A stretch of 64,000 bases of DNA from Candidatus Aminicenantes bacterium UBA1061 (GTDB lineage: Bacteria; Acidobacteriota; Aminicenantia; Aminicenantales; Saccharicenantaceae): positions 1-64,000 of the forward strand of contig DCDG01000022.1 of the NCBI GenBank assembly GCA_002316315.1. The letters are read 5' to 3'. Position 1 is the stretch's first letter; every line of letters starts with the position of its first letter. The translations under genes and the position numbers were made by a program. Below the pieces are notes generated by a model. That model ran no database searches, was not told the DNA's origin, and saw nothing but the letters and a program-made list of their open reading frames with translations. Shown here one piece after another: positions 42,808 to 52,204 of the stretch.

Positions 42808-43474
42808 GATTACGATCTCAGAGGTCACTGAAAGTATCATCAAGAAATCCCCTTATTTAGAAGAGGCTCTTGCTCTTGGTATCATCAATCTGTCCGGTCT
42901 GGCCAGGGTGATCAAACCGGAAATAGAAAAGCAGTTGATGAAGACAGTTCAGGATGGGGCCATAATAATGGGACTAAAGCGTTTATCACAGAAAATCAAA
43001 GTGGCTAAAAAAGGGCAGAAAAGGCTTTTCCCCGAACCACCAGATCTGATGGTCAGATCAAACCTTCTGGAAATAACCATTCCTAATTCAGACACCTTGT
43101 TGCTCAAGCAGAAAAGGCTACTCGACAAAATCAAGTCCATGAAGAATTATTTTCTTACTTTTACGCAGGGGATTTACGAAACAACCATCATCGTCAGCAA
43201 GAATCTGGAAGATAGCCTGAACGAGATATTCAAGGATGAGAAGATAATTTCCAGGTTTGATAATCTGTCGTCAATTACGATCCAGTTGCCGCCAGGCTCC
43301 ACCTCCATCCCCGGTATCTATAATTATATTTTGAGACCTCTTGCCTGGGAGGGCATCAACCTCATTGAAGTCGTTTCCACCTTCAATGAATTCACCATCA
43401 TCCTGCAGGATAAAAACATCCATCAGGCTTTTTCTATTTTAAAGCGGCTATTTGAGCCGGCTAAAAGAGGATGA
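42806..43474 (+). CDS. ACT-domain protein divergent from the lysW operon
   Basis: 222 residues. The N-terminal 60 residues are helical (EALALGIINLSGLARVIKPEIEK); the C-terminal half contains two ACT-like stretches (FTQGIYETTIIVSKN, 115-160; GIYNYILRPLAWEGINLIEVVSTFNEFTIIL, 170-205). It resembles archaeal ACT proteins of unknown role. Divergence from the lysine operon, palindromes in between and an amino-acid-binding domain suggest a lysine-responsive regulator or sensor; there is no recognised helix-turn-helix, so the DNA-binding part is unproven. The ATG lacks a ribosome site and may be leaderless. Confidence 0.62.
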   Translation: MITISEVTESIIKKSPYLEEALALGIINLSGLARVIKPEIEKQLMKTVQDGAIIMGLKRLSQKIKVAKKGQKRLFPEPPDLMVRSNLLEITIPNSDTLLLKQKRLLDKIKSMKNYFLTFTQGIYETTIIVSKNLEDSLNEIFKDEKIISRFDNLSSITIQLPPGSTSIPGIYNYILRPLAWEGINLIEVVSTFNEFTIILQDKNIHQAFSILKRLFEPAKRG

Positions 43475-43545
43475 GCCAGGGCCAGGAGCAGCCTCATACA
43501 CTGCCCACAAGGAAATAACTATTGATCTTATTGAACCTTATTAAA

Positions 43546-44463
43546 TCACGGGGGGCACTTGGCACATAAAGACCTGAAGAGCCTGGCGCTTAAATAGCGC
43601 TCTCCTCTATCGGGCAATAAAGTTACAATCGTTCCGCTCTCCATATCTCTCGCCAGCCGCAATGCTCCGGCCACAGCTGCACCGCTGGACATGCCAACCA
43701 GCAATCCTTCTCTGGTTGCCAGCAGCCTGGTTATTTTAATAGCCTCATCATCTTCAACAGTAATTTTTCTATCTAAGATTCCAGGATTATATATCTTGGG
43801 CACCATGGATTCTTCCAGATTTTTCAGTCCCTGAATAGCATGTCGCTTTCCGGGCTCAACACCAACTATTTTTACCCCCGGCTTTTTCTCCTTTAGATAC
43901 TGGCCGACACCCATCAAAGTTCCTGTGCTCCCAATGCCAGCCACAAAAGCGTCAATTTCACCCCCGGTTTGTGAAAAAATTTCCGGTCCTGTAGTTTTGT
44001 AATGAGAAATGACATTATTTTCATTTTCAAATTGATTTGGCAGGTAATATTTATCCGGTTCTTTCTCCAGAATCTCATAGGCTCTTTTTATGGCTCCATC
44101 TGTGCCTTCTTCACCTGGTGTCAGCAGCACCTCCGCTCCAAAAGCTTCCAGTATTTGCCGCCTCTCGGGTGTGACACAAGCTGGTATAACCAGCTTAACT
44201 TTGTATCCTTTTACCGCCCCGATCATGGCCAGGGCAATACCCATATTACCTGAGGTTGGCTCAAGAATAATTTTATCTCTGGTCAACTCCCCTGAAGCCT
44301 CGGCCTTCTTTATCATGTAATAAGCGGGCCTATCTTTGACTGAGCCACCTGGATTAAGCCCCTCCAGCTTGCCATAAATCTTTACTTTGGGGTTCTGATT
44401 TAAATGGGTTAATTCTACCAACGGTGTGTGGCCGATGGCAGCAAGCAAGTTATGATTATTCAT
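43546..44463 (-). CDS. cysK: Cysteine synthase A
   Basis: O-acetylserine (thiol)-lyase, PLP enzyme making cysteine from sulfide. 305 residues: start LAAIGHTPLVELTHL, PLP lysine in GGSVKDRPAYYM (about residue 41), substrate loop TSGNMGIALA, phosphate loop GSTGTLMGVGQYL, and GMSSGAAVAGAL. ATG 44463 has GAGGG with 6-nt spacing. It is 81 bp downstream of trpA on the same strand, possibly in the same transcript. It differs from the CBS-like paralogue at 30.4-31.3 kb. Confidence 0.93.
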   Translation of the reverse strand: MNNHNLLAAIGHTPLVELTHLNQNPKVKIYGKLEGLNPGGSVKDRPAYYMIKKAEASGELTRDKIILEPTSGNMGIALAMIGAVKGYKVKLVIPACVTPERRQILEAFGAEVLLTPGEEGTDGAIKRAYEILEKEPDKYYLPNQFENENNVISHYKTTGPEIFSQTGGEIDAFVAGIGSTGTLMGVGQYLKEKKPGVKIVGVEPGKRHAIQGLKNLEESMVPKIYNPGILDRKITVEDDEAIKITRLLATREGLLVGMSSGAAVAGALRLARDMESGTIVTLLPDRGERYLSARLFRSLCAKCPP

Positions 44464-44544
44464 TTTTATCCCTCTTTTATTCCTCTCTGTTTGCTGATAA
44501 AAATTCAAAAAACTAAGCTTTTAGCTCATATTATAGCTGCCGTG

Positions 44545-45333
44545 TCAACTCACCTGCTCGATGGCCTGGTTGGTTTCCTTAATAAAGTTTTGAACATTTT
44601 CCTTCCCACCTGAATTAAACAAATTAATCAAATGGCTGCCGACAACAGCCATGTCTACTTTGCCAATCAGATTTGTTATCTGTTCAACCGAGGATATTCC
44701 AAAGCCCGCCGCCAGAGGGAGGTCGGTATAAGCTTTTACCCGGTCAATAAAATCGACACTTTTTATCTCCATTCCATTCCTGGCCCCGGTAACACCAACC
44801 CTGAGCGTAATATAAATAAAGCCTTCAGCTCTCTTTAGTATTTTCTTCAACCTTGAAAGAGACAAACCTGCTGACAGGACCTGAATTCCGACAAGGTTAC
44901 ACTCTTTAAGCCAAAAATAATAATCATCATAACCTCTCTCATCAAAAGGCAGGTCAGGAATGATTAACCCGCTGACCCCGCAAGCAGCGCTTTCGGAAAC
45001 AAATCGCTCCAAACCCAGGGTGTAAGCCAGATTGGCATAGGTCATAAAAAGAAGTGGAAGTTTAACCTCGTCTCTTATTTCCTCTATCATTTTGAGACAG
45101 AGCTTCGGCGTCAGGCCATTTTGAAGAGCTTTATGATTAGCTGCCATGATAGTTGGTCCGTCAGCCAATGGATCCGTGAAAGGAATCTGCACCTCGATCA
45201 TATCAGCCCCGGCTTCAGCCATGGCTAGTATCAAATTCTGGCTGGTTTCAAGATCTGGATAGCCAGCTACTACATGAGTCATAATCTTCAGCCTTTTTTT
45301 CTTGGCAAAAACTTCTTCAATTGATCCGTTCAC
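44545..45333 (-). CDS. trpA: Tryptophan synthase alpha chain
   Basis: Cleaves indole-3-glycerol phosphate to indole. 262 residues: MIEVQIPFTDPLADGPTI with the catalytic-type Glu near residue 43 and Asp near 54, LLFMTYANLAYTLGLERFV, and GVSGLIIPDLPFDE. The start overlaps the trpB end by 17 bp. Together with trpB it forms the tryptophan synthase complex. Confidence 0.95.
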   Translation of the reverse strand: MNGSIEEVFAKKKRLKIMTHVVAGYPDLETSQNLILAMAEAGADMIEVQIPFTDPLADGPTIMAANHKALQNGLTPKLCLKMIEEIRDEVKLPLLFMTYANLAYTLGLERFVSESAACGVSGLIIPDLPFDERGYDDYYFWLKECNLVGIQVLSAGLSLSRLKKILKRAEGFIYITLRVGVTGARNGMEIKSVDFIDRVKAYTDLPLAAGFGISSVEQITNLIGKVDMAVVGSHLINLFNSGGKENVQNFIKETNQAIEQVS

Positions 45334-46579
45334 CGTTGGCCTCCTCTTTCAAAAATCTCAACCAGCCTTCACCATCAAGTTCCTTAGCTGCAACAAATAA
45401 ATCCTTATCACCTCGGCCGGAGATATTAACCACCATTATTTGCCGCCCGGAAAATTCCACGGCGATTTTAAGGGCGTAAGCGACAGCATGAGCCGACTCA
45501 AGGGCTGGTATAATACCTTCGGTCTGGCAAAGCGTCTTAAAAGCGGTCAGGGCTTCCACATCTGTCACCTGGTCAAAGCAGATTCTCCCGGCATCATGAA
45601 GGTAAGCCAGCTCCGGTCCAAGACCGGCATAATCAAGGCCAGCACTGATTGAATGGGTCGGCTGCACCTGCCCCTCATCATCCAGGATAAAATAGGATTT
45701 GTAGCCCTGGACAATACCTTTTCTGGGATTTTCCCCCAGCCTTCGGGCATTTTCTCCCTGGCCTGGGCCCAGGCCTCCAGCTTCAACCCCATAAAGTTTC
45801 ACATTTTTATCTTCCAAAAAAGGATAGAAAAGCCCGATGGAGTTAGAACCACCGCCAACGCAGGCCACCAGGACATCAGGCAGCCTGTTCTCATAAGCTC
45901 GCAGCTGGGCTTTAACTTCCCGGCCAATGACCGACTGAAAATCCCTAACCATCAGTGGATAAGGAAAAGGTCCAACGGCTGAACCAAGCAAATAATGCGT
46001 ATCCTCCAGATGTTCAATCCAGTATTTTAAGGCCGCATTGACCGCATCCTTAAGAGTTTTTGTGCCGTCTCTCACCGGAACTATCTCTGCTCCCATGGTT
46101 TTCATAAAAAAGACGTTGGGATACTGCCTTTTGATATCAACCTCGCCCATGAATATCCGGCTCTTCAAGCCAAACCTCGCCGCCACCGCCGCCGTAGCCA
46201 GACCATGCTGTCCGGCTCCTGTCTCCGCTACCAGACAGGTCTTGCCCATTTTTCTGGCCAGCAAGGCCTGCCCGAGAGCATTATTTATTTTATGGGCACC
46301 CGTCTGACAGAGCGACTCAAGTTTTAGATAAATCTTACATCCTCTACCGAGCCTGGTGAGATTCTCAGCGAAATAGAGCGGCGTCGGACGGCCGGCATAG
46401 TTTTTTCTTAAATGTTCCAGCTCGTTTTGGAATTCCTGGCTTTCCCGGTAGTGAAAATAAGCCCCGGACAATTCTTCCAGAGCCGGGACGAGCATTTCAG
46501 GCACATATCTTCCGCCATAATCACCAAAATAGCGGTTTTCCCCTGCCGTCTTTGACCTCTTCTTTCTCTTTTGTTCCAT
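45317..46579 (-). CDS. trpB: Tryptophan synthase beta chain
   Basis: PLP-dependent condensation of indole with serine. 420 residues: ENRYFGDYGGRYVPEML at the start, PLP lysine in GAHKINNALGQALLARKMGK, ETGAGQHGLATA, and GGGSNSIGLFYPF phosphate loop. This is the TrpB1 type that pairs with TrpA. It is separated from trpF by 179 bp carrying a REP-like element, so the operon has one internal gap here. GAGGT precedes the ATG. Confidence 0.95.
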   Translation of the reverse strand: MEQKRKKRSKTAGENRYFGDYGGRYVPEMLVPALEELSGAYFHYRESQEFQNELEHLRKNYAGRPTPLYFAENLTRLGRGCKIYLKLESLCQTGAHKINNALGQALLARKMGKTCLVAETGAGQHGLATAAVAARFGLKSRIFMGEVDIKRQYPNVFFMKTMGAEIVPVRDGTKTLKDAVNAALKYWIEHLEDTHYLLGSAVGPFPYPLMVRDFQSVIGREVKAQLRAYENRLPDVLVACVGGGSNSIGLFYPFLEDKNVKLYGVEAGGLGPGQGENARRLGENPRKGIVQGYKSYFILDDEGQVQPTHSISAGLDYAGLGPELAYLHDAGRICFDQVTDVEALTAFKTLCQTEGIIPALESAHAVAYALKIAVEFSGRQIMVVNISGRGDKDLFVAAKELDGEGWLRFLKEEANGERIN

Positions 46580-46651
46580 TTTTGACCTCGCTATTTTCTT
46601 TATTCCTGATTCGAAAGATGAGACCTGGCGAAAATTAGAGAGACTAGAGTG

Positions 46652-46703
46652 AAAATCAGGACATGATACGATTTTCTAAAATTGGTTCTTGTCCCCTGAT
46701 TTT
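46652..46703 (-). repeat. REP-like palindromic repeat, copy 2
   Basis: Arms AAAATCAGG and CCTGATTTT (46653-46661 and 46695-46703) pair perfectly. Interior matches the element at 31541-31594 in the opposite orientation. Located between trpB and trpF. Confidence 0.6.
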
Positions 46704-46758
46704 CCTTTGTTCCAATTTCCTTATAAATCATCATTTAAATCTCAAGACATGTTTATTG

Positions 46759-47376
46759 TTATGAATAATGCAGGTTAATTTCTCTAAAAAAGTTTATCAT
46801 TTTAGTAGGATTTTTCTTACCAGGAGATTCTTCCAGAGAGCTACAAACATCAACACCAAAAGGCTTCATCTCTATAATTTTTCCAATATTCAAGGCTGAA
46901 AGACCACCTGCCACCACAATTTTCTTCCCGGTTTTTAAAGCTTCTCTTAAAAGCGACCTGGCGAGCTGCTTTCCTGTTCCGCCGTAGGCCACTCCGGAAA
47001 ATGAATCAAGGAGAAAGATGTCACCCGGGAATTTTTTTAGCTTCTCCACATCCGAGGTATCCTTAGCCCTGATGGCCTTCCAGTAAGGAAGGCCTAACTG
47101 GCGGCAGAAATCAGGCTCCTCATCTCCCTGCAGTTGAACAATATCCAGCCCCACATAATCATAAATTTCGCGGATTATGGATGCTTGCTCATTGACAAAG
47201 ACACCAACCTTAATAGCTTGATATTTAGCCTGCCTGACCAGTTTCCGGGCCAGTTCTGGTTCTATAAAACGCAGTGATTTCCGATAAAATACAAATCCAG
47301 CATAATCAGCTCCCAGCTGACAGGCCAGGTTATAGTCAGCCTGGTTAGTTAAGCCGCAGATTTTAACTTTAACCAT
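46759..47376 (-). CDS. trpF: Phosphoribosylanthranilate isomerase
   Basis: Third step of tryptophan synthesis. 205 residues: KICGLTNQADYNLACQLGADYAGF with the catalytic-type Cys near residue 6, VGVFVNEQ, and LLDSFSGVAYGGTGKQ with the catalytic Asp. TIM-barrel length is normal. It overlaps trpC by 8 bp. Confidence 0.93.
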   Translation of the reverse strand: MVKVKICGLTNQADYNLACQLGADYAGFVFYRKSLRFIEPELARKLVRQAKYQAIKVGVFVNEQASIIREIYDYVGLDIVQLQGDEEPDFCRQLGLPYWKAIRAKDTSDVEKLKKFPGDIFLLDSFSGVAYGGTGKQLARSLLREALKTGKKIVVAGGLSALNIGKIIEMKPFGVDVCSSLEESPGKKNPTKMINFFREINLHYS

Positions 47377-48136
47377 TCATCAGCTCCCTGATCGCTTCAG
47401 CTACATCTTTTTGCCTTAAAAGATACTCACCGATTAAAACCCCTGAAAAACCTTCTTTCCTTAATATAGCGATTTGCTCCGGGGAACTTATTCCAGACTC
47501 ACTGATGAGATTGACGTCGGGCGGAATATATTTTCTCAGGCGCAAAGATGTTCTGAAGTCCACCTTAAATGTTTGAAGATTACGGTTATTAATGCCTATA
47601 ATTGACGGCTTCAAGGGGAGGGTTTTTTCTATATCCTCTTCGTTATGAACTTCCACCAGAACCTCCATCCCCAGGGCTGAGGAAGTCTCATACATCATTT
47701 TCAAGTTCTCTTTTGACAGGCTGGCAGCTATTAATAGAATAAAATCAGCTCCCAGATTATATGACTCATAGATCTGATAAGGATGAACCAGAAAGTCCTT
47801 GCGCAGGACAGGAATCTGCACCTTGTCCTTGACCACGCTCAGGTATTCTTTCTGCCCGGCGAAAAAGTTTTTCTCAGTAACAACCGAAATAGCTGCAGCT
47901 CCGGCCTGCTGATAACTCAGGGCCAGTTCTACCGGGTCTAAATCTTCTTTAATCAGTCCTCTGGAAGGCGAACTTTTTTTGACTTCGGCTATCAGGCAAA
48001 ACTCCTGCTTAAGCCTTCTTAAGATATCACGAGGTTTTTCTCTCTTTTTTAAAGAAAAGCTGCCGGGAGAAAAAGCATGGAAATTAGCCTCCTCGTCTTT
48101 ATTTATACCAGCAATTATTTTATTCAGAATGTTCAT
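47369..48136 (-). CDS. trpC: Indole-3-glycerol-phosphate synthase
   Basis: 255 residues: FCLIAEVKKSSPSRGLIKED with the catalytic Lys, VPVLRKDFLVHPYQIYES, ILLIAASLS and IGINNRNLQTFKVD, all family signatures. It overlaps trpGD by 4 bp (ATGA). Separate from trpF, unlike the enteric TrpCF fusion. Confidence 0.95.
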   Translation of the reverse strand: MNILNKIIAGINKDEEANFHAFSPGSFSLKKREKPRDILRRLKQEFCLIAEVKKSSPSRGLIKEDLDPVELALSYQQAGAAAISVVTEKNFFAGQKEYLSVVKDKVQIPVLRKDFLVHPYQIYESYNLGADFILLIAASLSKENLKMMYETSSALGMEVLVEVHNEEDIEKTLPLKPSIIGINNRNLQTFKVDFRTSLRLRKYIPPDVNLISESGISSPEQIAILRKEGFSGVLIGEYLLRQKDVAEAIRELMNG

Positions 48137-49731
48137 AGACTCTCCTGGTTGGAAAACATGATCAGTTCATCCAGTTTTTGCCTGGCTTTCCCGAAATCAA
48201 TCGCTTCGGCGGCCAGATCAAGTGCTTCTTTAAAATCAGAGGCAACTTCTGAAAGGTAGATAGCAGCTGCCGCATTAAGCAACACCGCATCTCTCTGAGG
48301 ACCCTTCTGGCCCTCCAGAATGGACAATACAATTTCACAATTGGTTTTTAAGTCCCCACCTTTGAGGCTTTCTGACTGGCAGCAGGAAAATCCAAAATCC
48401 TGAGGGTCAAAGACAAAGCTTCTCATCCAGTCATTATTTATCTCTATAATTTCAGTCTGGCCGGCCAGGGTTATTTCGTCCAGGCCATCCTGGCCATGAA
48501 CGACCATGGCCCTTCTCGCTCCAAGAGAAATGAGCGACCTGGCCATTTTCTCCATTATATCTTCACTGAAGACGCCTATGATCTGACAGTCTGCCCCGGC
48601 CGGATTAGCCAATGGTCCCAGAATGTTAAAAACTGTCCTGATACCTATTTCGACCCTGACAGGTAGCGCGTGCTTCATTGACTGATTGAGCTTCGGAGCA
48701 AAAAGAAAAGCGATACCAATTTCACTTAGAGCCCTTTCCATAACTTCTTGAGGAGCAGCAATATTTACTCCCAGGGCTTCCAACAGGTCAGCACTACCGC
48801 AGCGGGAAGTTACTGAACGATTGCCATGCTTGGCCACCGTCACCCCAGCCCCGGCAGCAACGAGAGCAGCTGCCGTTGAGATATTAAAAGTGCCTTTAGC
48901 ATCGCCCCCCGTTCCACAGGTATCAACCACCAGTTTTCCCTCTGGTCTTGAAATCCTGGTAGCTTTTCTTCTCATCACCCGGGCCAGTCCGGTAAGCTCA
49001 GACACTGCTTCTCCCTTGGTCCCCAAAGCTGTCAGGAAAGAAGCTATTTGCGAAGGTGTAGCTTGTCCCGAGGTTATTTCAGTCATAACCTTTTCTGCTT
49101 CAGCCTCATCCAGATCAACACCCCGGTAGACTTTGCTAATAGCTGTCTGGATAATTGATGGATTTGGTCTGGGGCTTAAAAAATTAGCCAGGAGCTCCAG
49201 GCCGGATTCCGTCCCAACTGACTCGGGATGAAATTGCACTCCCTCCAGACTGTAGAGCTTGTGCCTGACCCCCATGATATCTCCTTCTTCTGTCCAGGCA
49301 GAAATTTCCAGTTCCTCTGGCAACGAGGTCTTTTTGATGACCAAGGAATGATATCTAATCGCCCGAAAAGGATTTTTTATCCCGCTGAATATCCCATTTC
49401 CGTCATGATAGATGTCCGATGATTTGCCATGATAAAGGGCTGGTGCCCCGACTATTTCTCCACCCAATGCCTGGCCAATACACTGATGGCCAAGGCAGAT
49501 GCCGAGAATGGGAATTTTTCCTTTTAATTGCCGGATAATTTCCAGACTTATTCCAGCTCCCTCCGGCCTGCCTGGCCCGGGTGAGATAATAATATGCGAA
49601 GGTTGGAGCTGGTTAATGTCTTCAATGGTCAGTGCATTATTTCTTTGGACGGTGACCTCATAGCCCAATTTCCTTATATACTGATAAATATTGTAGGTAA
49701 AGGAATCAAAATTATCGATTAAAAGGATCAT
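48133..49731 (-). CDS. trpGD: Anthranilate synthase glutaminase fused to anthranilate phosphoribosyltransferase
   Basis: 532 residues. TrpG amidotransferase at about 1-190: ILLIDNFDSFTYNIYQY, the GICLGHQCIGQA nucleophile motif, and HPES. TrpD at about 200-530: GTGGDAKGTFNISTAAALVAAG and KHGNRSVTSRCGSADLLEALG. The fusion is like that of enteric bacteria. It lies 17 bp downstream of trpE, so stoichiometry with TrpE is built in. Confidence 0.96.
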   Translation of the reverse strand: MILLIDNFDSFTYNIYQYIRKLGYEVTVQRNNALTIEDINQLQPSHIIISPGPGRPEGAGISLEIIRQLKGKIPILGICLGHQCIGQALGGEIVGAPALYHGKSSDIYHDGNGIFSGIKNPFRAIRYHSLVIKKTSLPEELEISAWTEEGDIMGVRHKLYSLEGVQFHPESVGTESGLELLANFLSPRPNPSIIQTAISKVYRGVDLDEAEAEKVMTEITSGQATPSQIASFLTALGTKGEAVSELTGLARVMRRKATRISRPEGKLVVDTCGTGGDAKGTFNISTAAALVAAGAGVTVAKHGNRSVTSRCGSADLLEALGVNIAAPQEVMERALSEIGIAFLFAPKLNQSMKHALPVRVEIGIRTVFNILGPLANPAGADCQIIGVFSEDIMEKMARSLISLGARRAMVVHGQDGLDEITLAGQTEIIEINNDWMRSFVFDPQDFGFSCCQSESLKGGDLKTNCEIVLSILEGQKGPQRDAVLLNAAAAIYLSEVASDFKEALDLAAEAIDFGKARQKLDELIMFSNQESL

Positions 49732-49748
49732 GTCATCCCCCTTTATTT

Positions 49749-51209
49749 TCAGTTTGTATCTTCCAGCGTTTTAACAAGAGCAGCAGCTTTATTTATGGTC
49801 TCTTCATATTCTTTTTCAGCCACCGAACCAGCGACAATACCGGCACCAGCCTGAATAGTAGCCTGACCATCCTTAAGCAGAATTGTCCTGATGGTAATAC
49901 AGGAGTCAAAATTGCCGTTAAATCCAAGATAAAAAACCATCCCCCCATAGGGTCCCCTCTTCGACTTTTCCATTTCGCTGATAATTTCCATCGCTCTTAT
50001 TTTAGGGGCACCGGTCAAAGTGCCGGCTGGAAAAGCAGCCTGAATGACATCAAAGACATCGTATTTCTCATCCAGCTCGGCTTTGACGGTCGAAACAAGA
50101 TGCATCACATGGGAATATTTCTCAACACTCATAAAATCATTAACCTCAACGCTTCCTGGCCTGGCCACCCGGCCCAGGTCATTTCGGGCCAGATCAACCA
50201 GCATGATATGCTCGGCTCTTTCTTTAGGATCGGCCAGAAGGCTACTCGCCAGTTGATGGTCTTCCGTGAGAGAAGCCCCTCTTTTTCTGGTGCCGGCGAT
50301 AGGTCTGGTTAGAAGTTCTCTGTTCTGAACTCTAACCATCACTTCCGGTGATGAACCAATAAGTGAAAAATTATCAAAGTCCAGGAAGAAAAGATAAGGA
50401 GAAGGGTTGATGATTCTTAACTTTTGATAGATTTCAAAAGGAGAAGCCTCTGTCCTGGCGGTAAACTTCTGAGAAACGACCACCTGAATAATTTCACCCT
50501 GACTGATATATTCCTGACAGCGGTTGACACGCTTTAAAAATTCCTCCTTCTCCAGGTCAGGCTTGATAAGAATTTTTGTTTGACTTTTTCTTTTTTCTCT
50601 CAAGTTCAGCGGGCGAGAGAGAAGAGTCAGAATGTCTTCAATCCTGGCCAGTGCCCTTTCATATTCTTTGAGGGCTGTCTCCCCGGGCGAAGTACTAACG
50701 ATGACAAAAAGAGACCTCTTAACAGAATCGTAGATTAGAAGCACCTCAGGAATAACCAGGAGTCCATCAGGAATTCCTGTTCCATCATTTAGAACAGGAA
50801 TATCCTCAAAATAGCTGGTCGTCTCATAGCCTAAATAGCCAATTGCTCCACCGTAAAAAGGAGGCAGATTTTCATAGACAGGTGCCTTGCAGCCTGAAAA
50901 GTATTGGCGAACAGCTTCCAGTGGATTTTTGAGTCTTTCCTTCAAAACAACGACAGGCCGGCCAGCTCTATTTTCAGTAATTTCAACCGATTGACCATTT
51001 AAAGCGATGGTGCATTTTCTGCCCAGCCCGACCATGGAAAAACGGCCGACATTTTCCCCCCGCTCAATAGATTCGAGAAGAAATTTTGCCCCGGTCTTAT
51101 GAAAAATAGACAGCGGAGTTTCAAAATCAGCCATGACCTCCTTAAAGACAGGAATGATGGTGAAAGATTTAGCTTCAGCTAAATATTGTTCCTTAGATGG
51201 AAAAACCAT
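49749..51209 (-). CDS. trpE: Anthranilate synthase component I
   Basis: 486 residues. The N half contains FLLESIERGENVGRFSMVG, i.e. the LLES-X10-S motif for tryptophan feedback inhibition; the catalytic half has FSLIGSSPEVMVRV, RPIAGTRKRG, and AAFPAGTLTGAPKIRAMEII. It pairs with the TrpG domain downstream. GGGGGAT lies before the ATG. Confidence 0.95.
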   Translation of the reverse strand: MVFPSKEQYLAEAKSFTIIPVFKEVMADFETPLSIFHKTGAKFLLESIERGENVGRFSMVGLGRKCTIALNGQSVEITENRAGRPVVVLKERLKNPLEAVRQYFSGCKAPVYENLPPFYGGAIGYLGYETTSYFEDIPVLNDGTGIPDGLLVIPEVLLIYDSVKRSLFVIVSTSPGETALKEYERALARIEDILTLLSRPLNLREKRKSQTKILIKPDLEKEEFLKRVNRCQEYISQGEIIQVVVSQKFTARTEASPFEIYQKLRIINPSPYLFFLDFDNFSLIGSSPEVMVRVQNRELLTRPIAGTRKRGASLTEDHQLASSLLADPKERAEHIMLVDLARNDLGRVARPGSVEVNDFMSVEKYSHVMHLVSTVKAELDEKYDVFDVIQAAFPAGTLTGAPKIRAMEIISEMEKSKRGPYGGMVFYLGFNGNFDSCITIRTILLKDGQATIQAGAGIVAGSVAEKEYEETINKAAALVKTLEDTN

Positions 51210-51220
51210 TTTTATCCCCC

Positions 51221-52204
51221 TTAAACTAATTGACTCTTTCTAAGAAGCAGCAAATCAGCCAGAACAATGGCCACGGCTGCTTCGACGATGACTGGAATTC
51301 TAAGGGCAATACAGGTATCATGTCTGCCTTCGATTTCCAGATATTCCCGGCGGCCTGTTTTCAGATTAAAAGTCAACTGTGGTCGGGGAATGCTGGCCGT
51401 AGGTTTAACTGCCAGACGGAAGACAAGCGGATTGCCATTAGTGAGGCCTCCATTGATGCCTCCAGCGTGGTTAGTCGCGGTCTTCCCTTCCCGGCTGATA
51501 ATCAAATCATTATGCTCGCTTCCCTTCATACCGGCTGAAGCAACGCCAGCCCCGAATTCAATGGCCTTAACACCGGGAATTGAAAAAATCAGATGAGAAA
51601 TAAGCGACTCGACGGAATCAAAAAAAGGCTCGCCCAGGCCGGGCGGGACTCTGTTGGCCCGGCATTCAATTATTCCGCCGATTGAGTCCCTCTCTTTGAC
51701 TGCTTGCTCAACAGCTTTTTGAATGTTTTTCTCTCCGCCAGCTTCAATAAGTCTGGCTCTGATAGAAACAGGTCTGATGATTTTTCTGGCCACGACTCCA
51801 GCCGCTACCAGCCCGACGGTCAGTCTCCCGGAAAAATGGCCACCACCGTGGAAGTCATTAAAGCCATAAAATTTCTGGCTGGCGGTCAGATCAGCCTGAC
51901 CCGGTCTGGGTATATCTTTAAAAATTTCATAATCCTTACTTCTCATTTCCTGATTGCTAAATTCCAAACAGAGTGGTGCACCAGTTGTTTTCCCGTTAAA
52001 ATGCCCACTTTTAATCACAACGGTATCAGCTTCGACCCGACTGGTGGTGCCAGCCTTACCACCTTTCCGCCTGGCCAGGTCTTTCTGAAAATCAGCTGTC
52101 TTTAGAGGTAAGCCAGGAGGACAGCCATCAATCAGTATGCCAGCAATCTTCCCATGAGATTCTCCATAAATATGAACCCGGAACAAGCGGCCAAAACTAT
52201 TCAT
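51221..52204 (-). CDS. aroC: Chorismate synthase
   Basis: Makes chorismate from EPSP with reduced FMN. 327 residues from ATG 52204 (GGAGG, 8-nt spacing; an upstream open frame lies in aroA). MNSFGRLFRVHIYGESHGK, GRHDTCIALRIPVIVEA. It is short against the usual 350-390, but the FMN-binding and phosphate motifs are intact. It overlaps aroA by 8 bp and trpE begins 11 bp after it. Confidence 0.94.
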   Translation of the reverse strand: MNSFGRLFRVHIYGESHGKIAGILIDGCPPGLPLKTADFQKDLARRKGGKAGTTSRVEADTVVIKSGHFNGKTTGAPLCLEFSNQEMRSKDYEIFKDIPRPGQADLTASQKFYGFNDFHGGGHFSGRLTVGLVAAGVVARKIIRPVSIRARLIEAGGEKNIQKAVEQAVKERDSIGGIIECRANRVPPGLGEPFFDSVESLISHLIFSIPGVKAIEFGAGVASAGMKGSEHNDLIISREGKTATNHAGGINGGLTNGNPLVFRLAVKPTASIPRPQLTFNLKTGRREYLEIEGRHDTCIALRIPVIVEAAVAIVLADLLLLRKSQLV

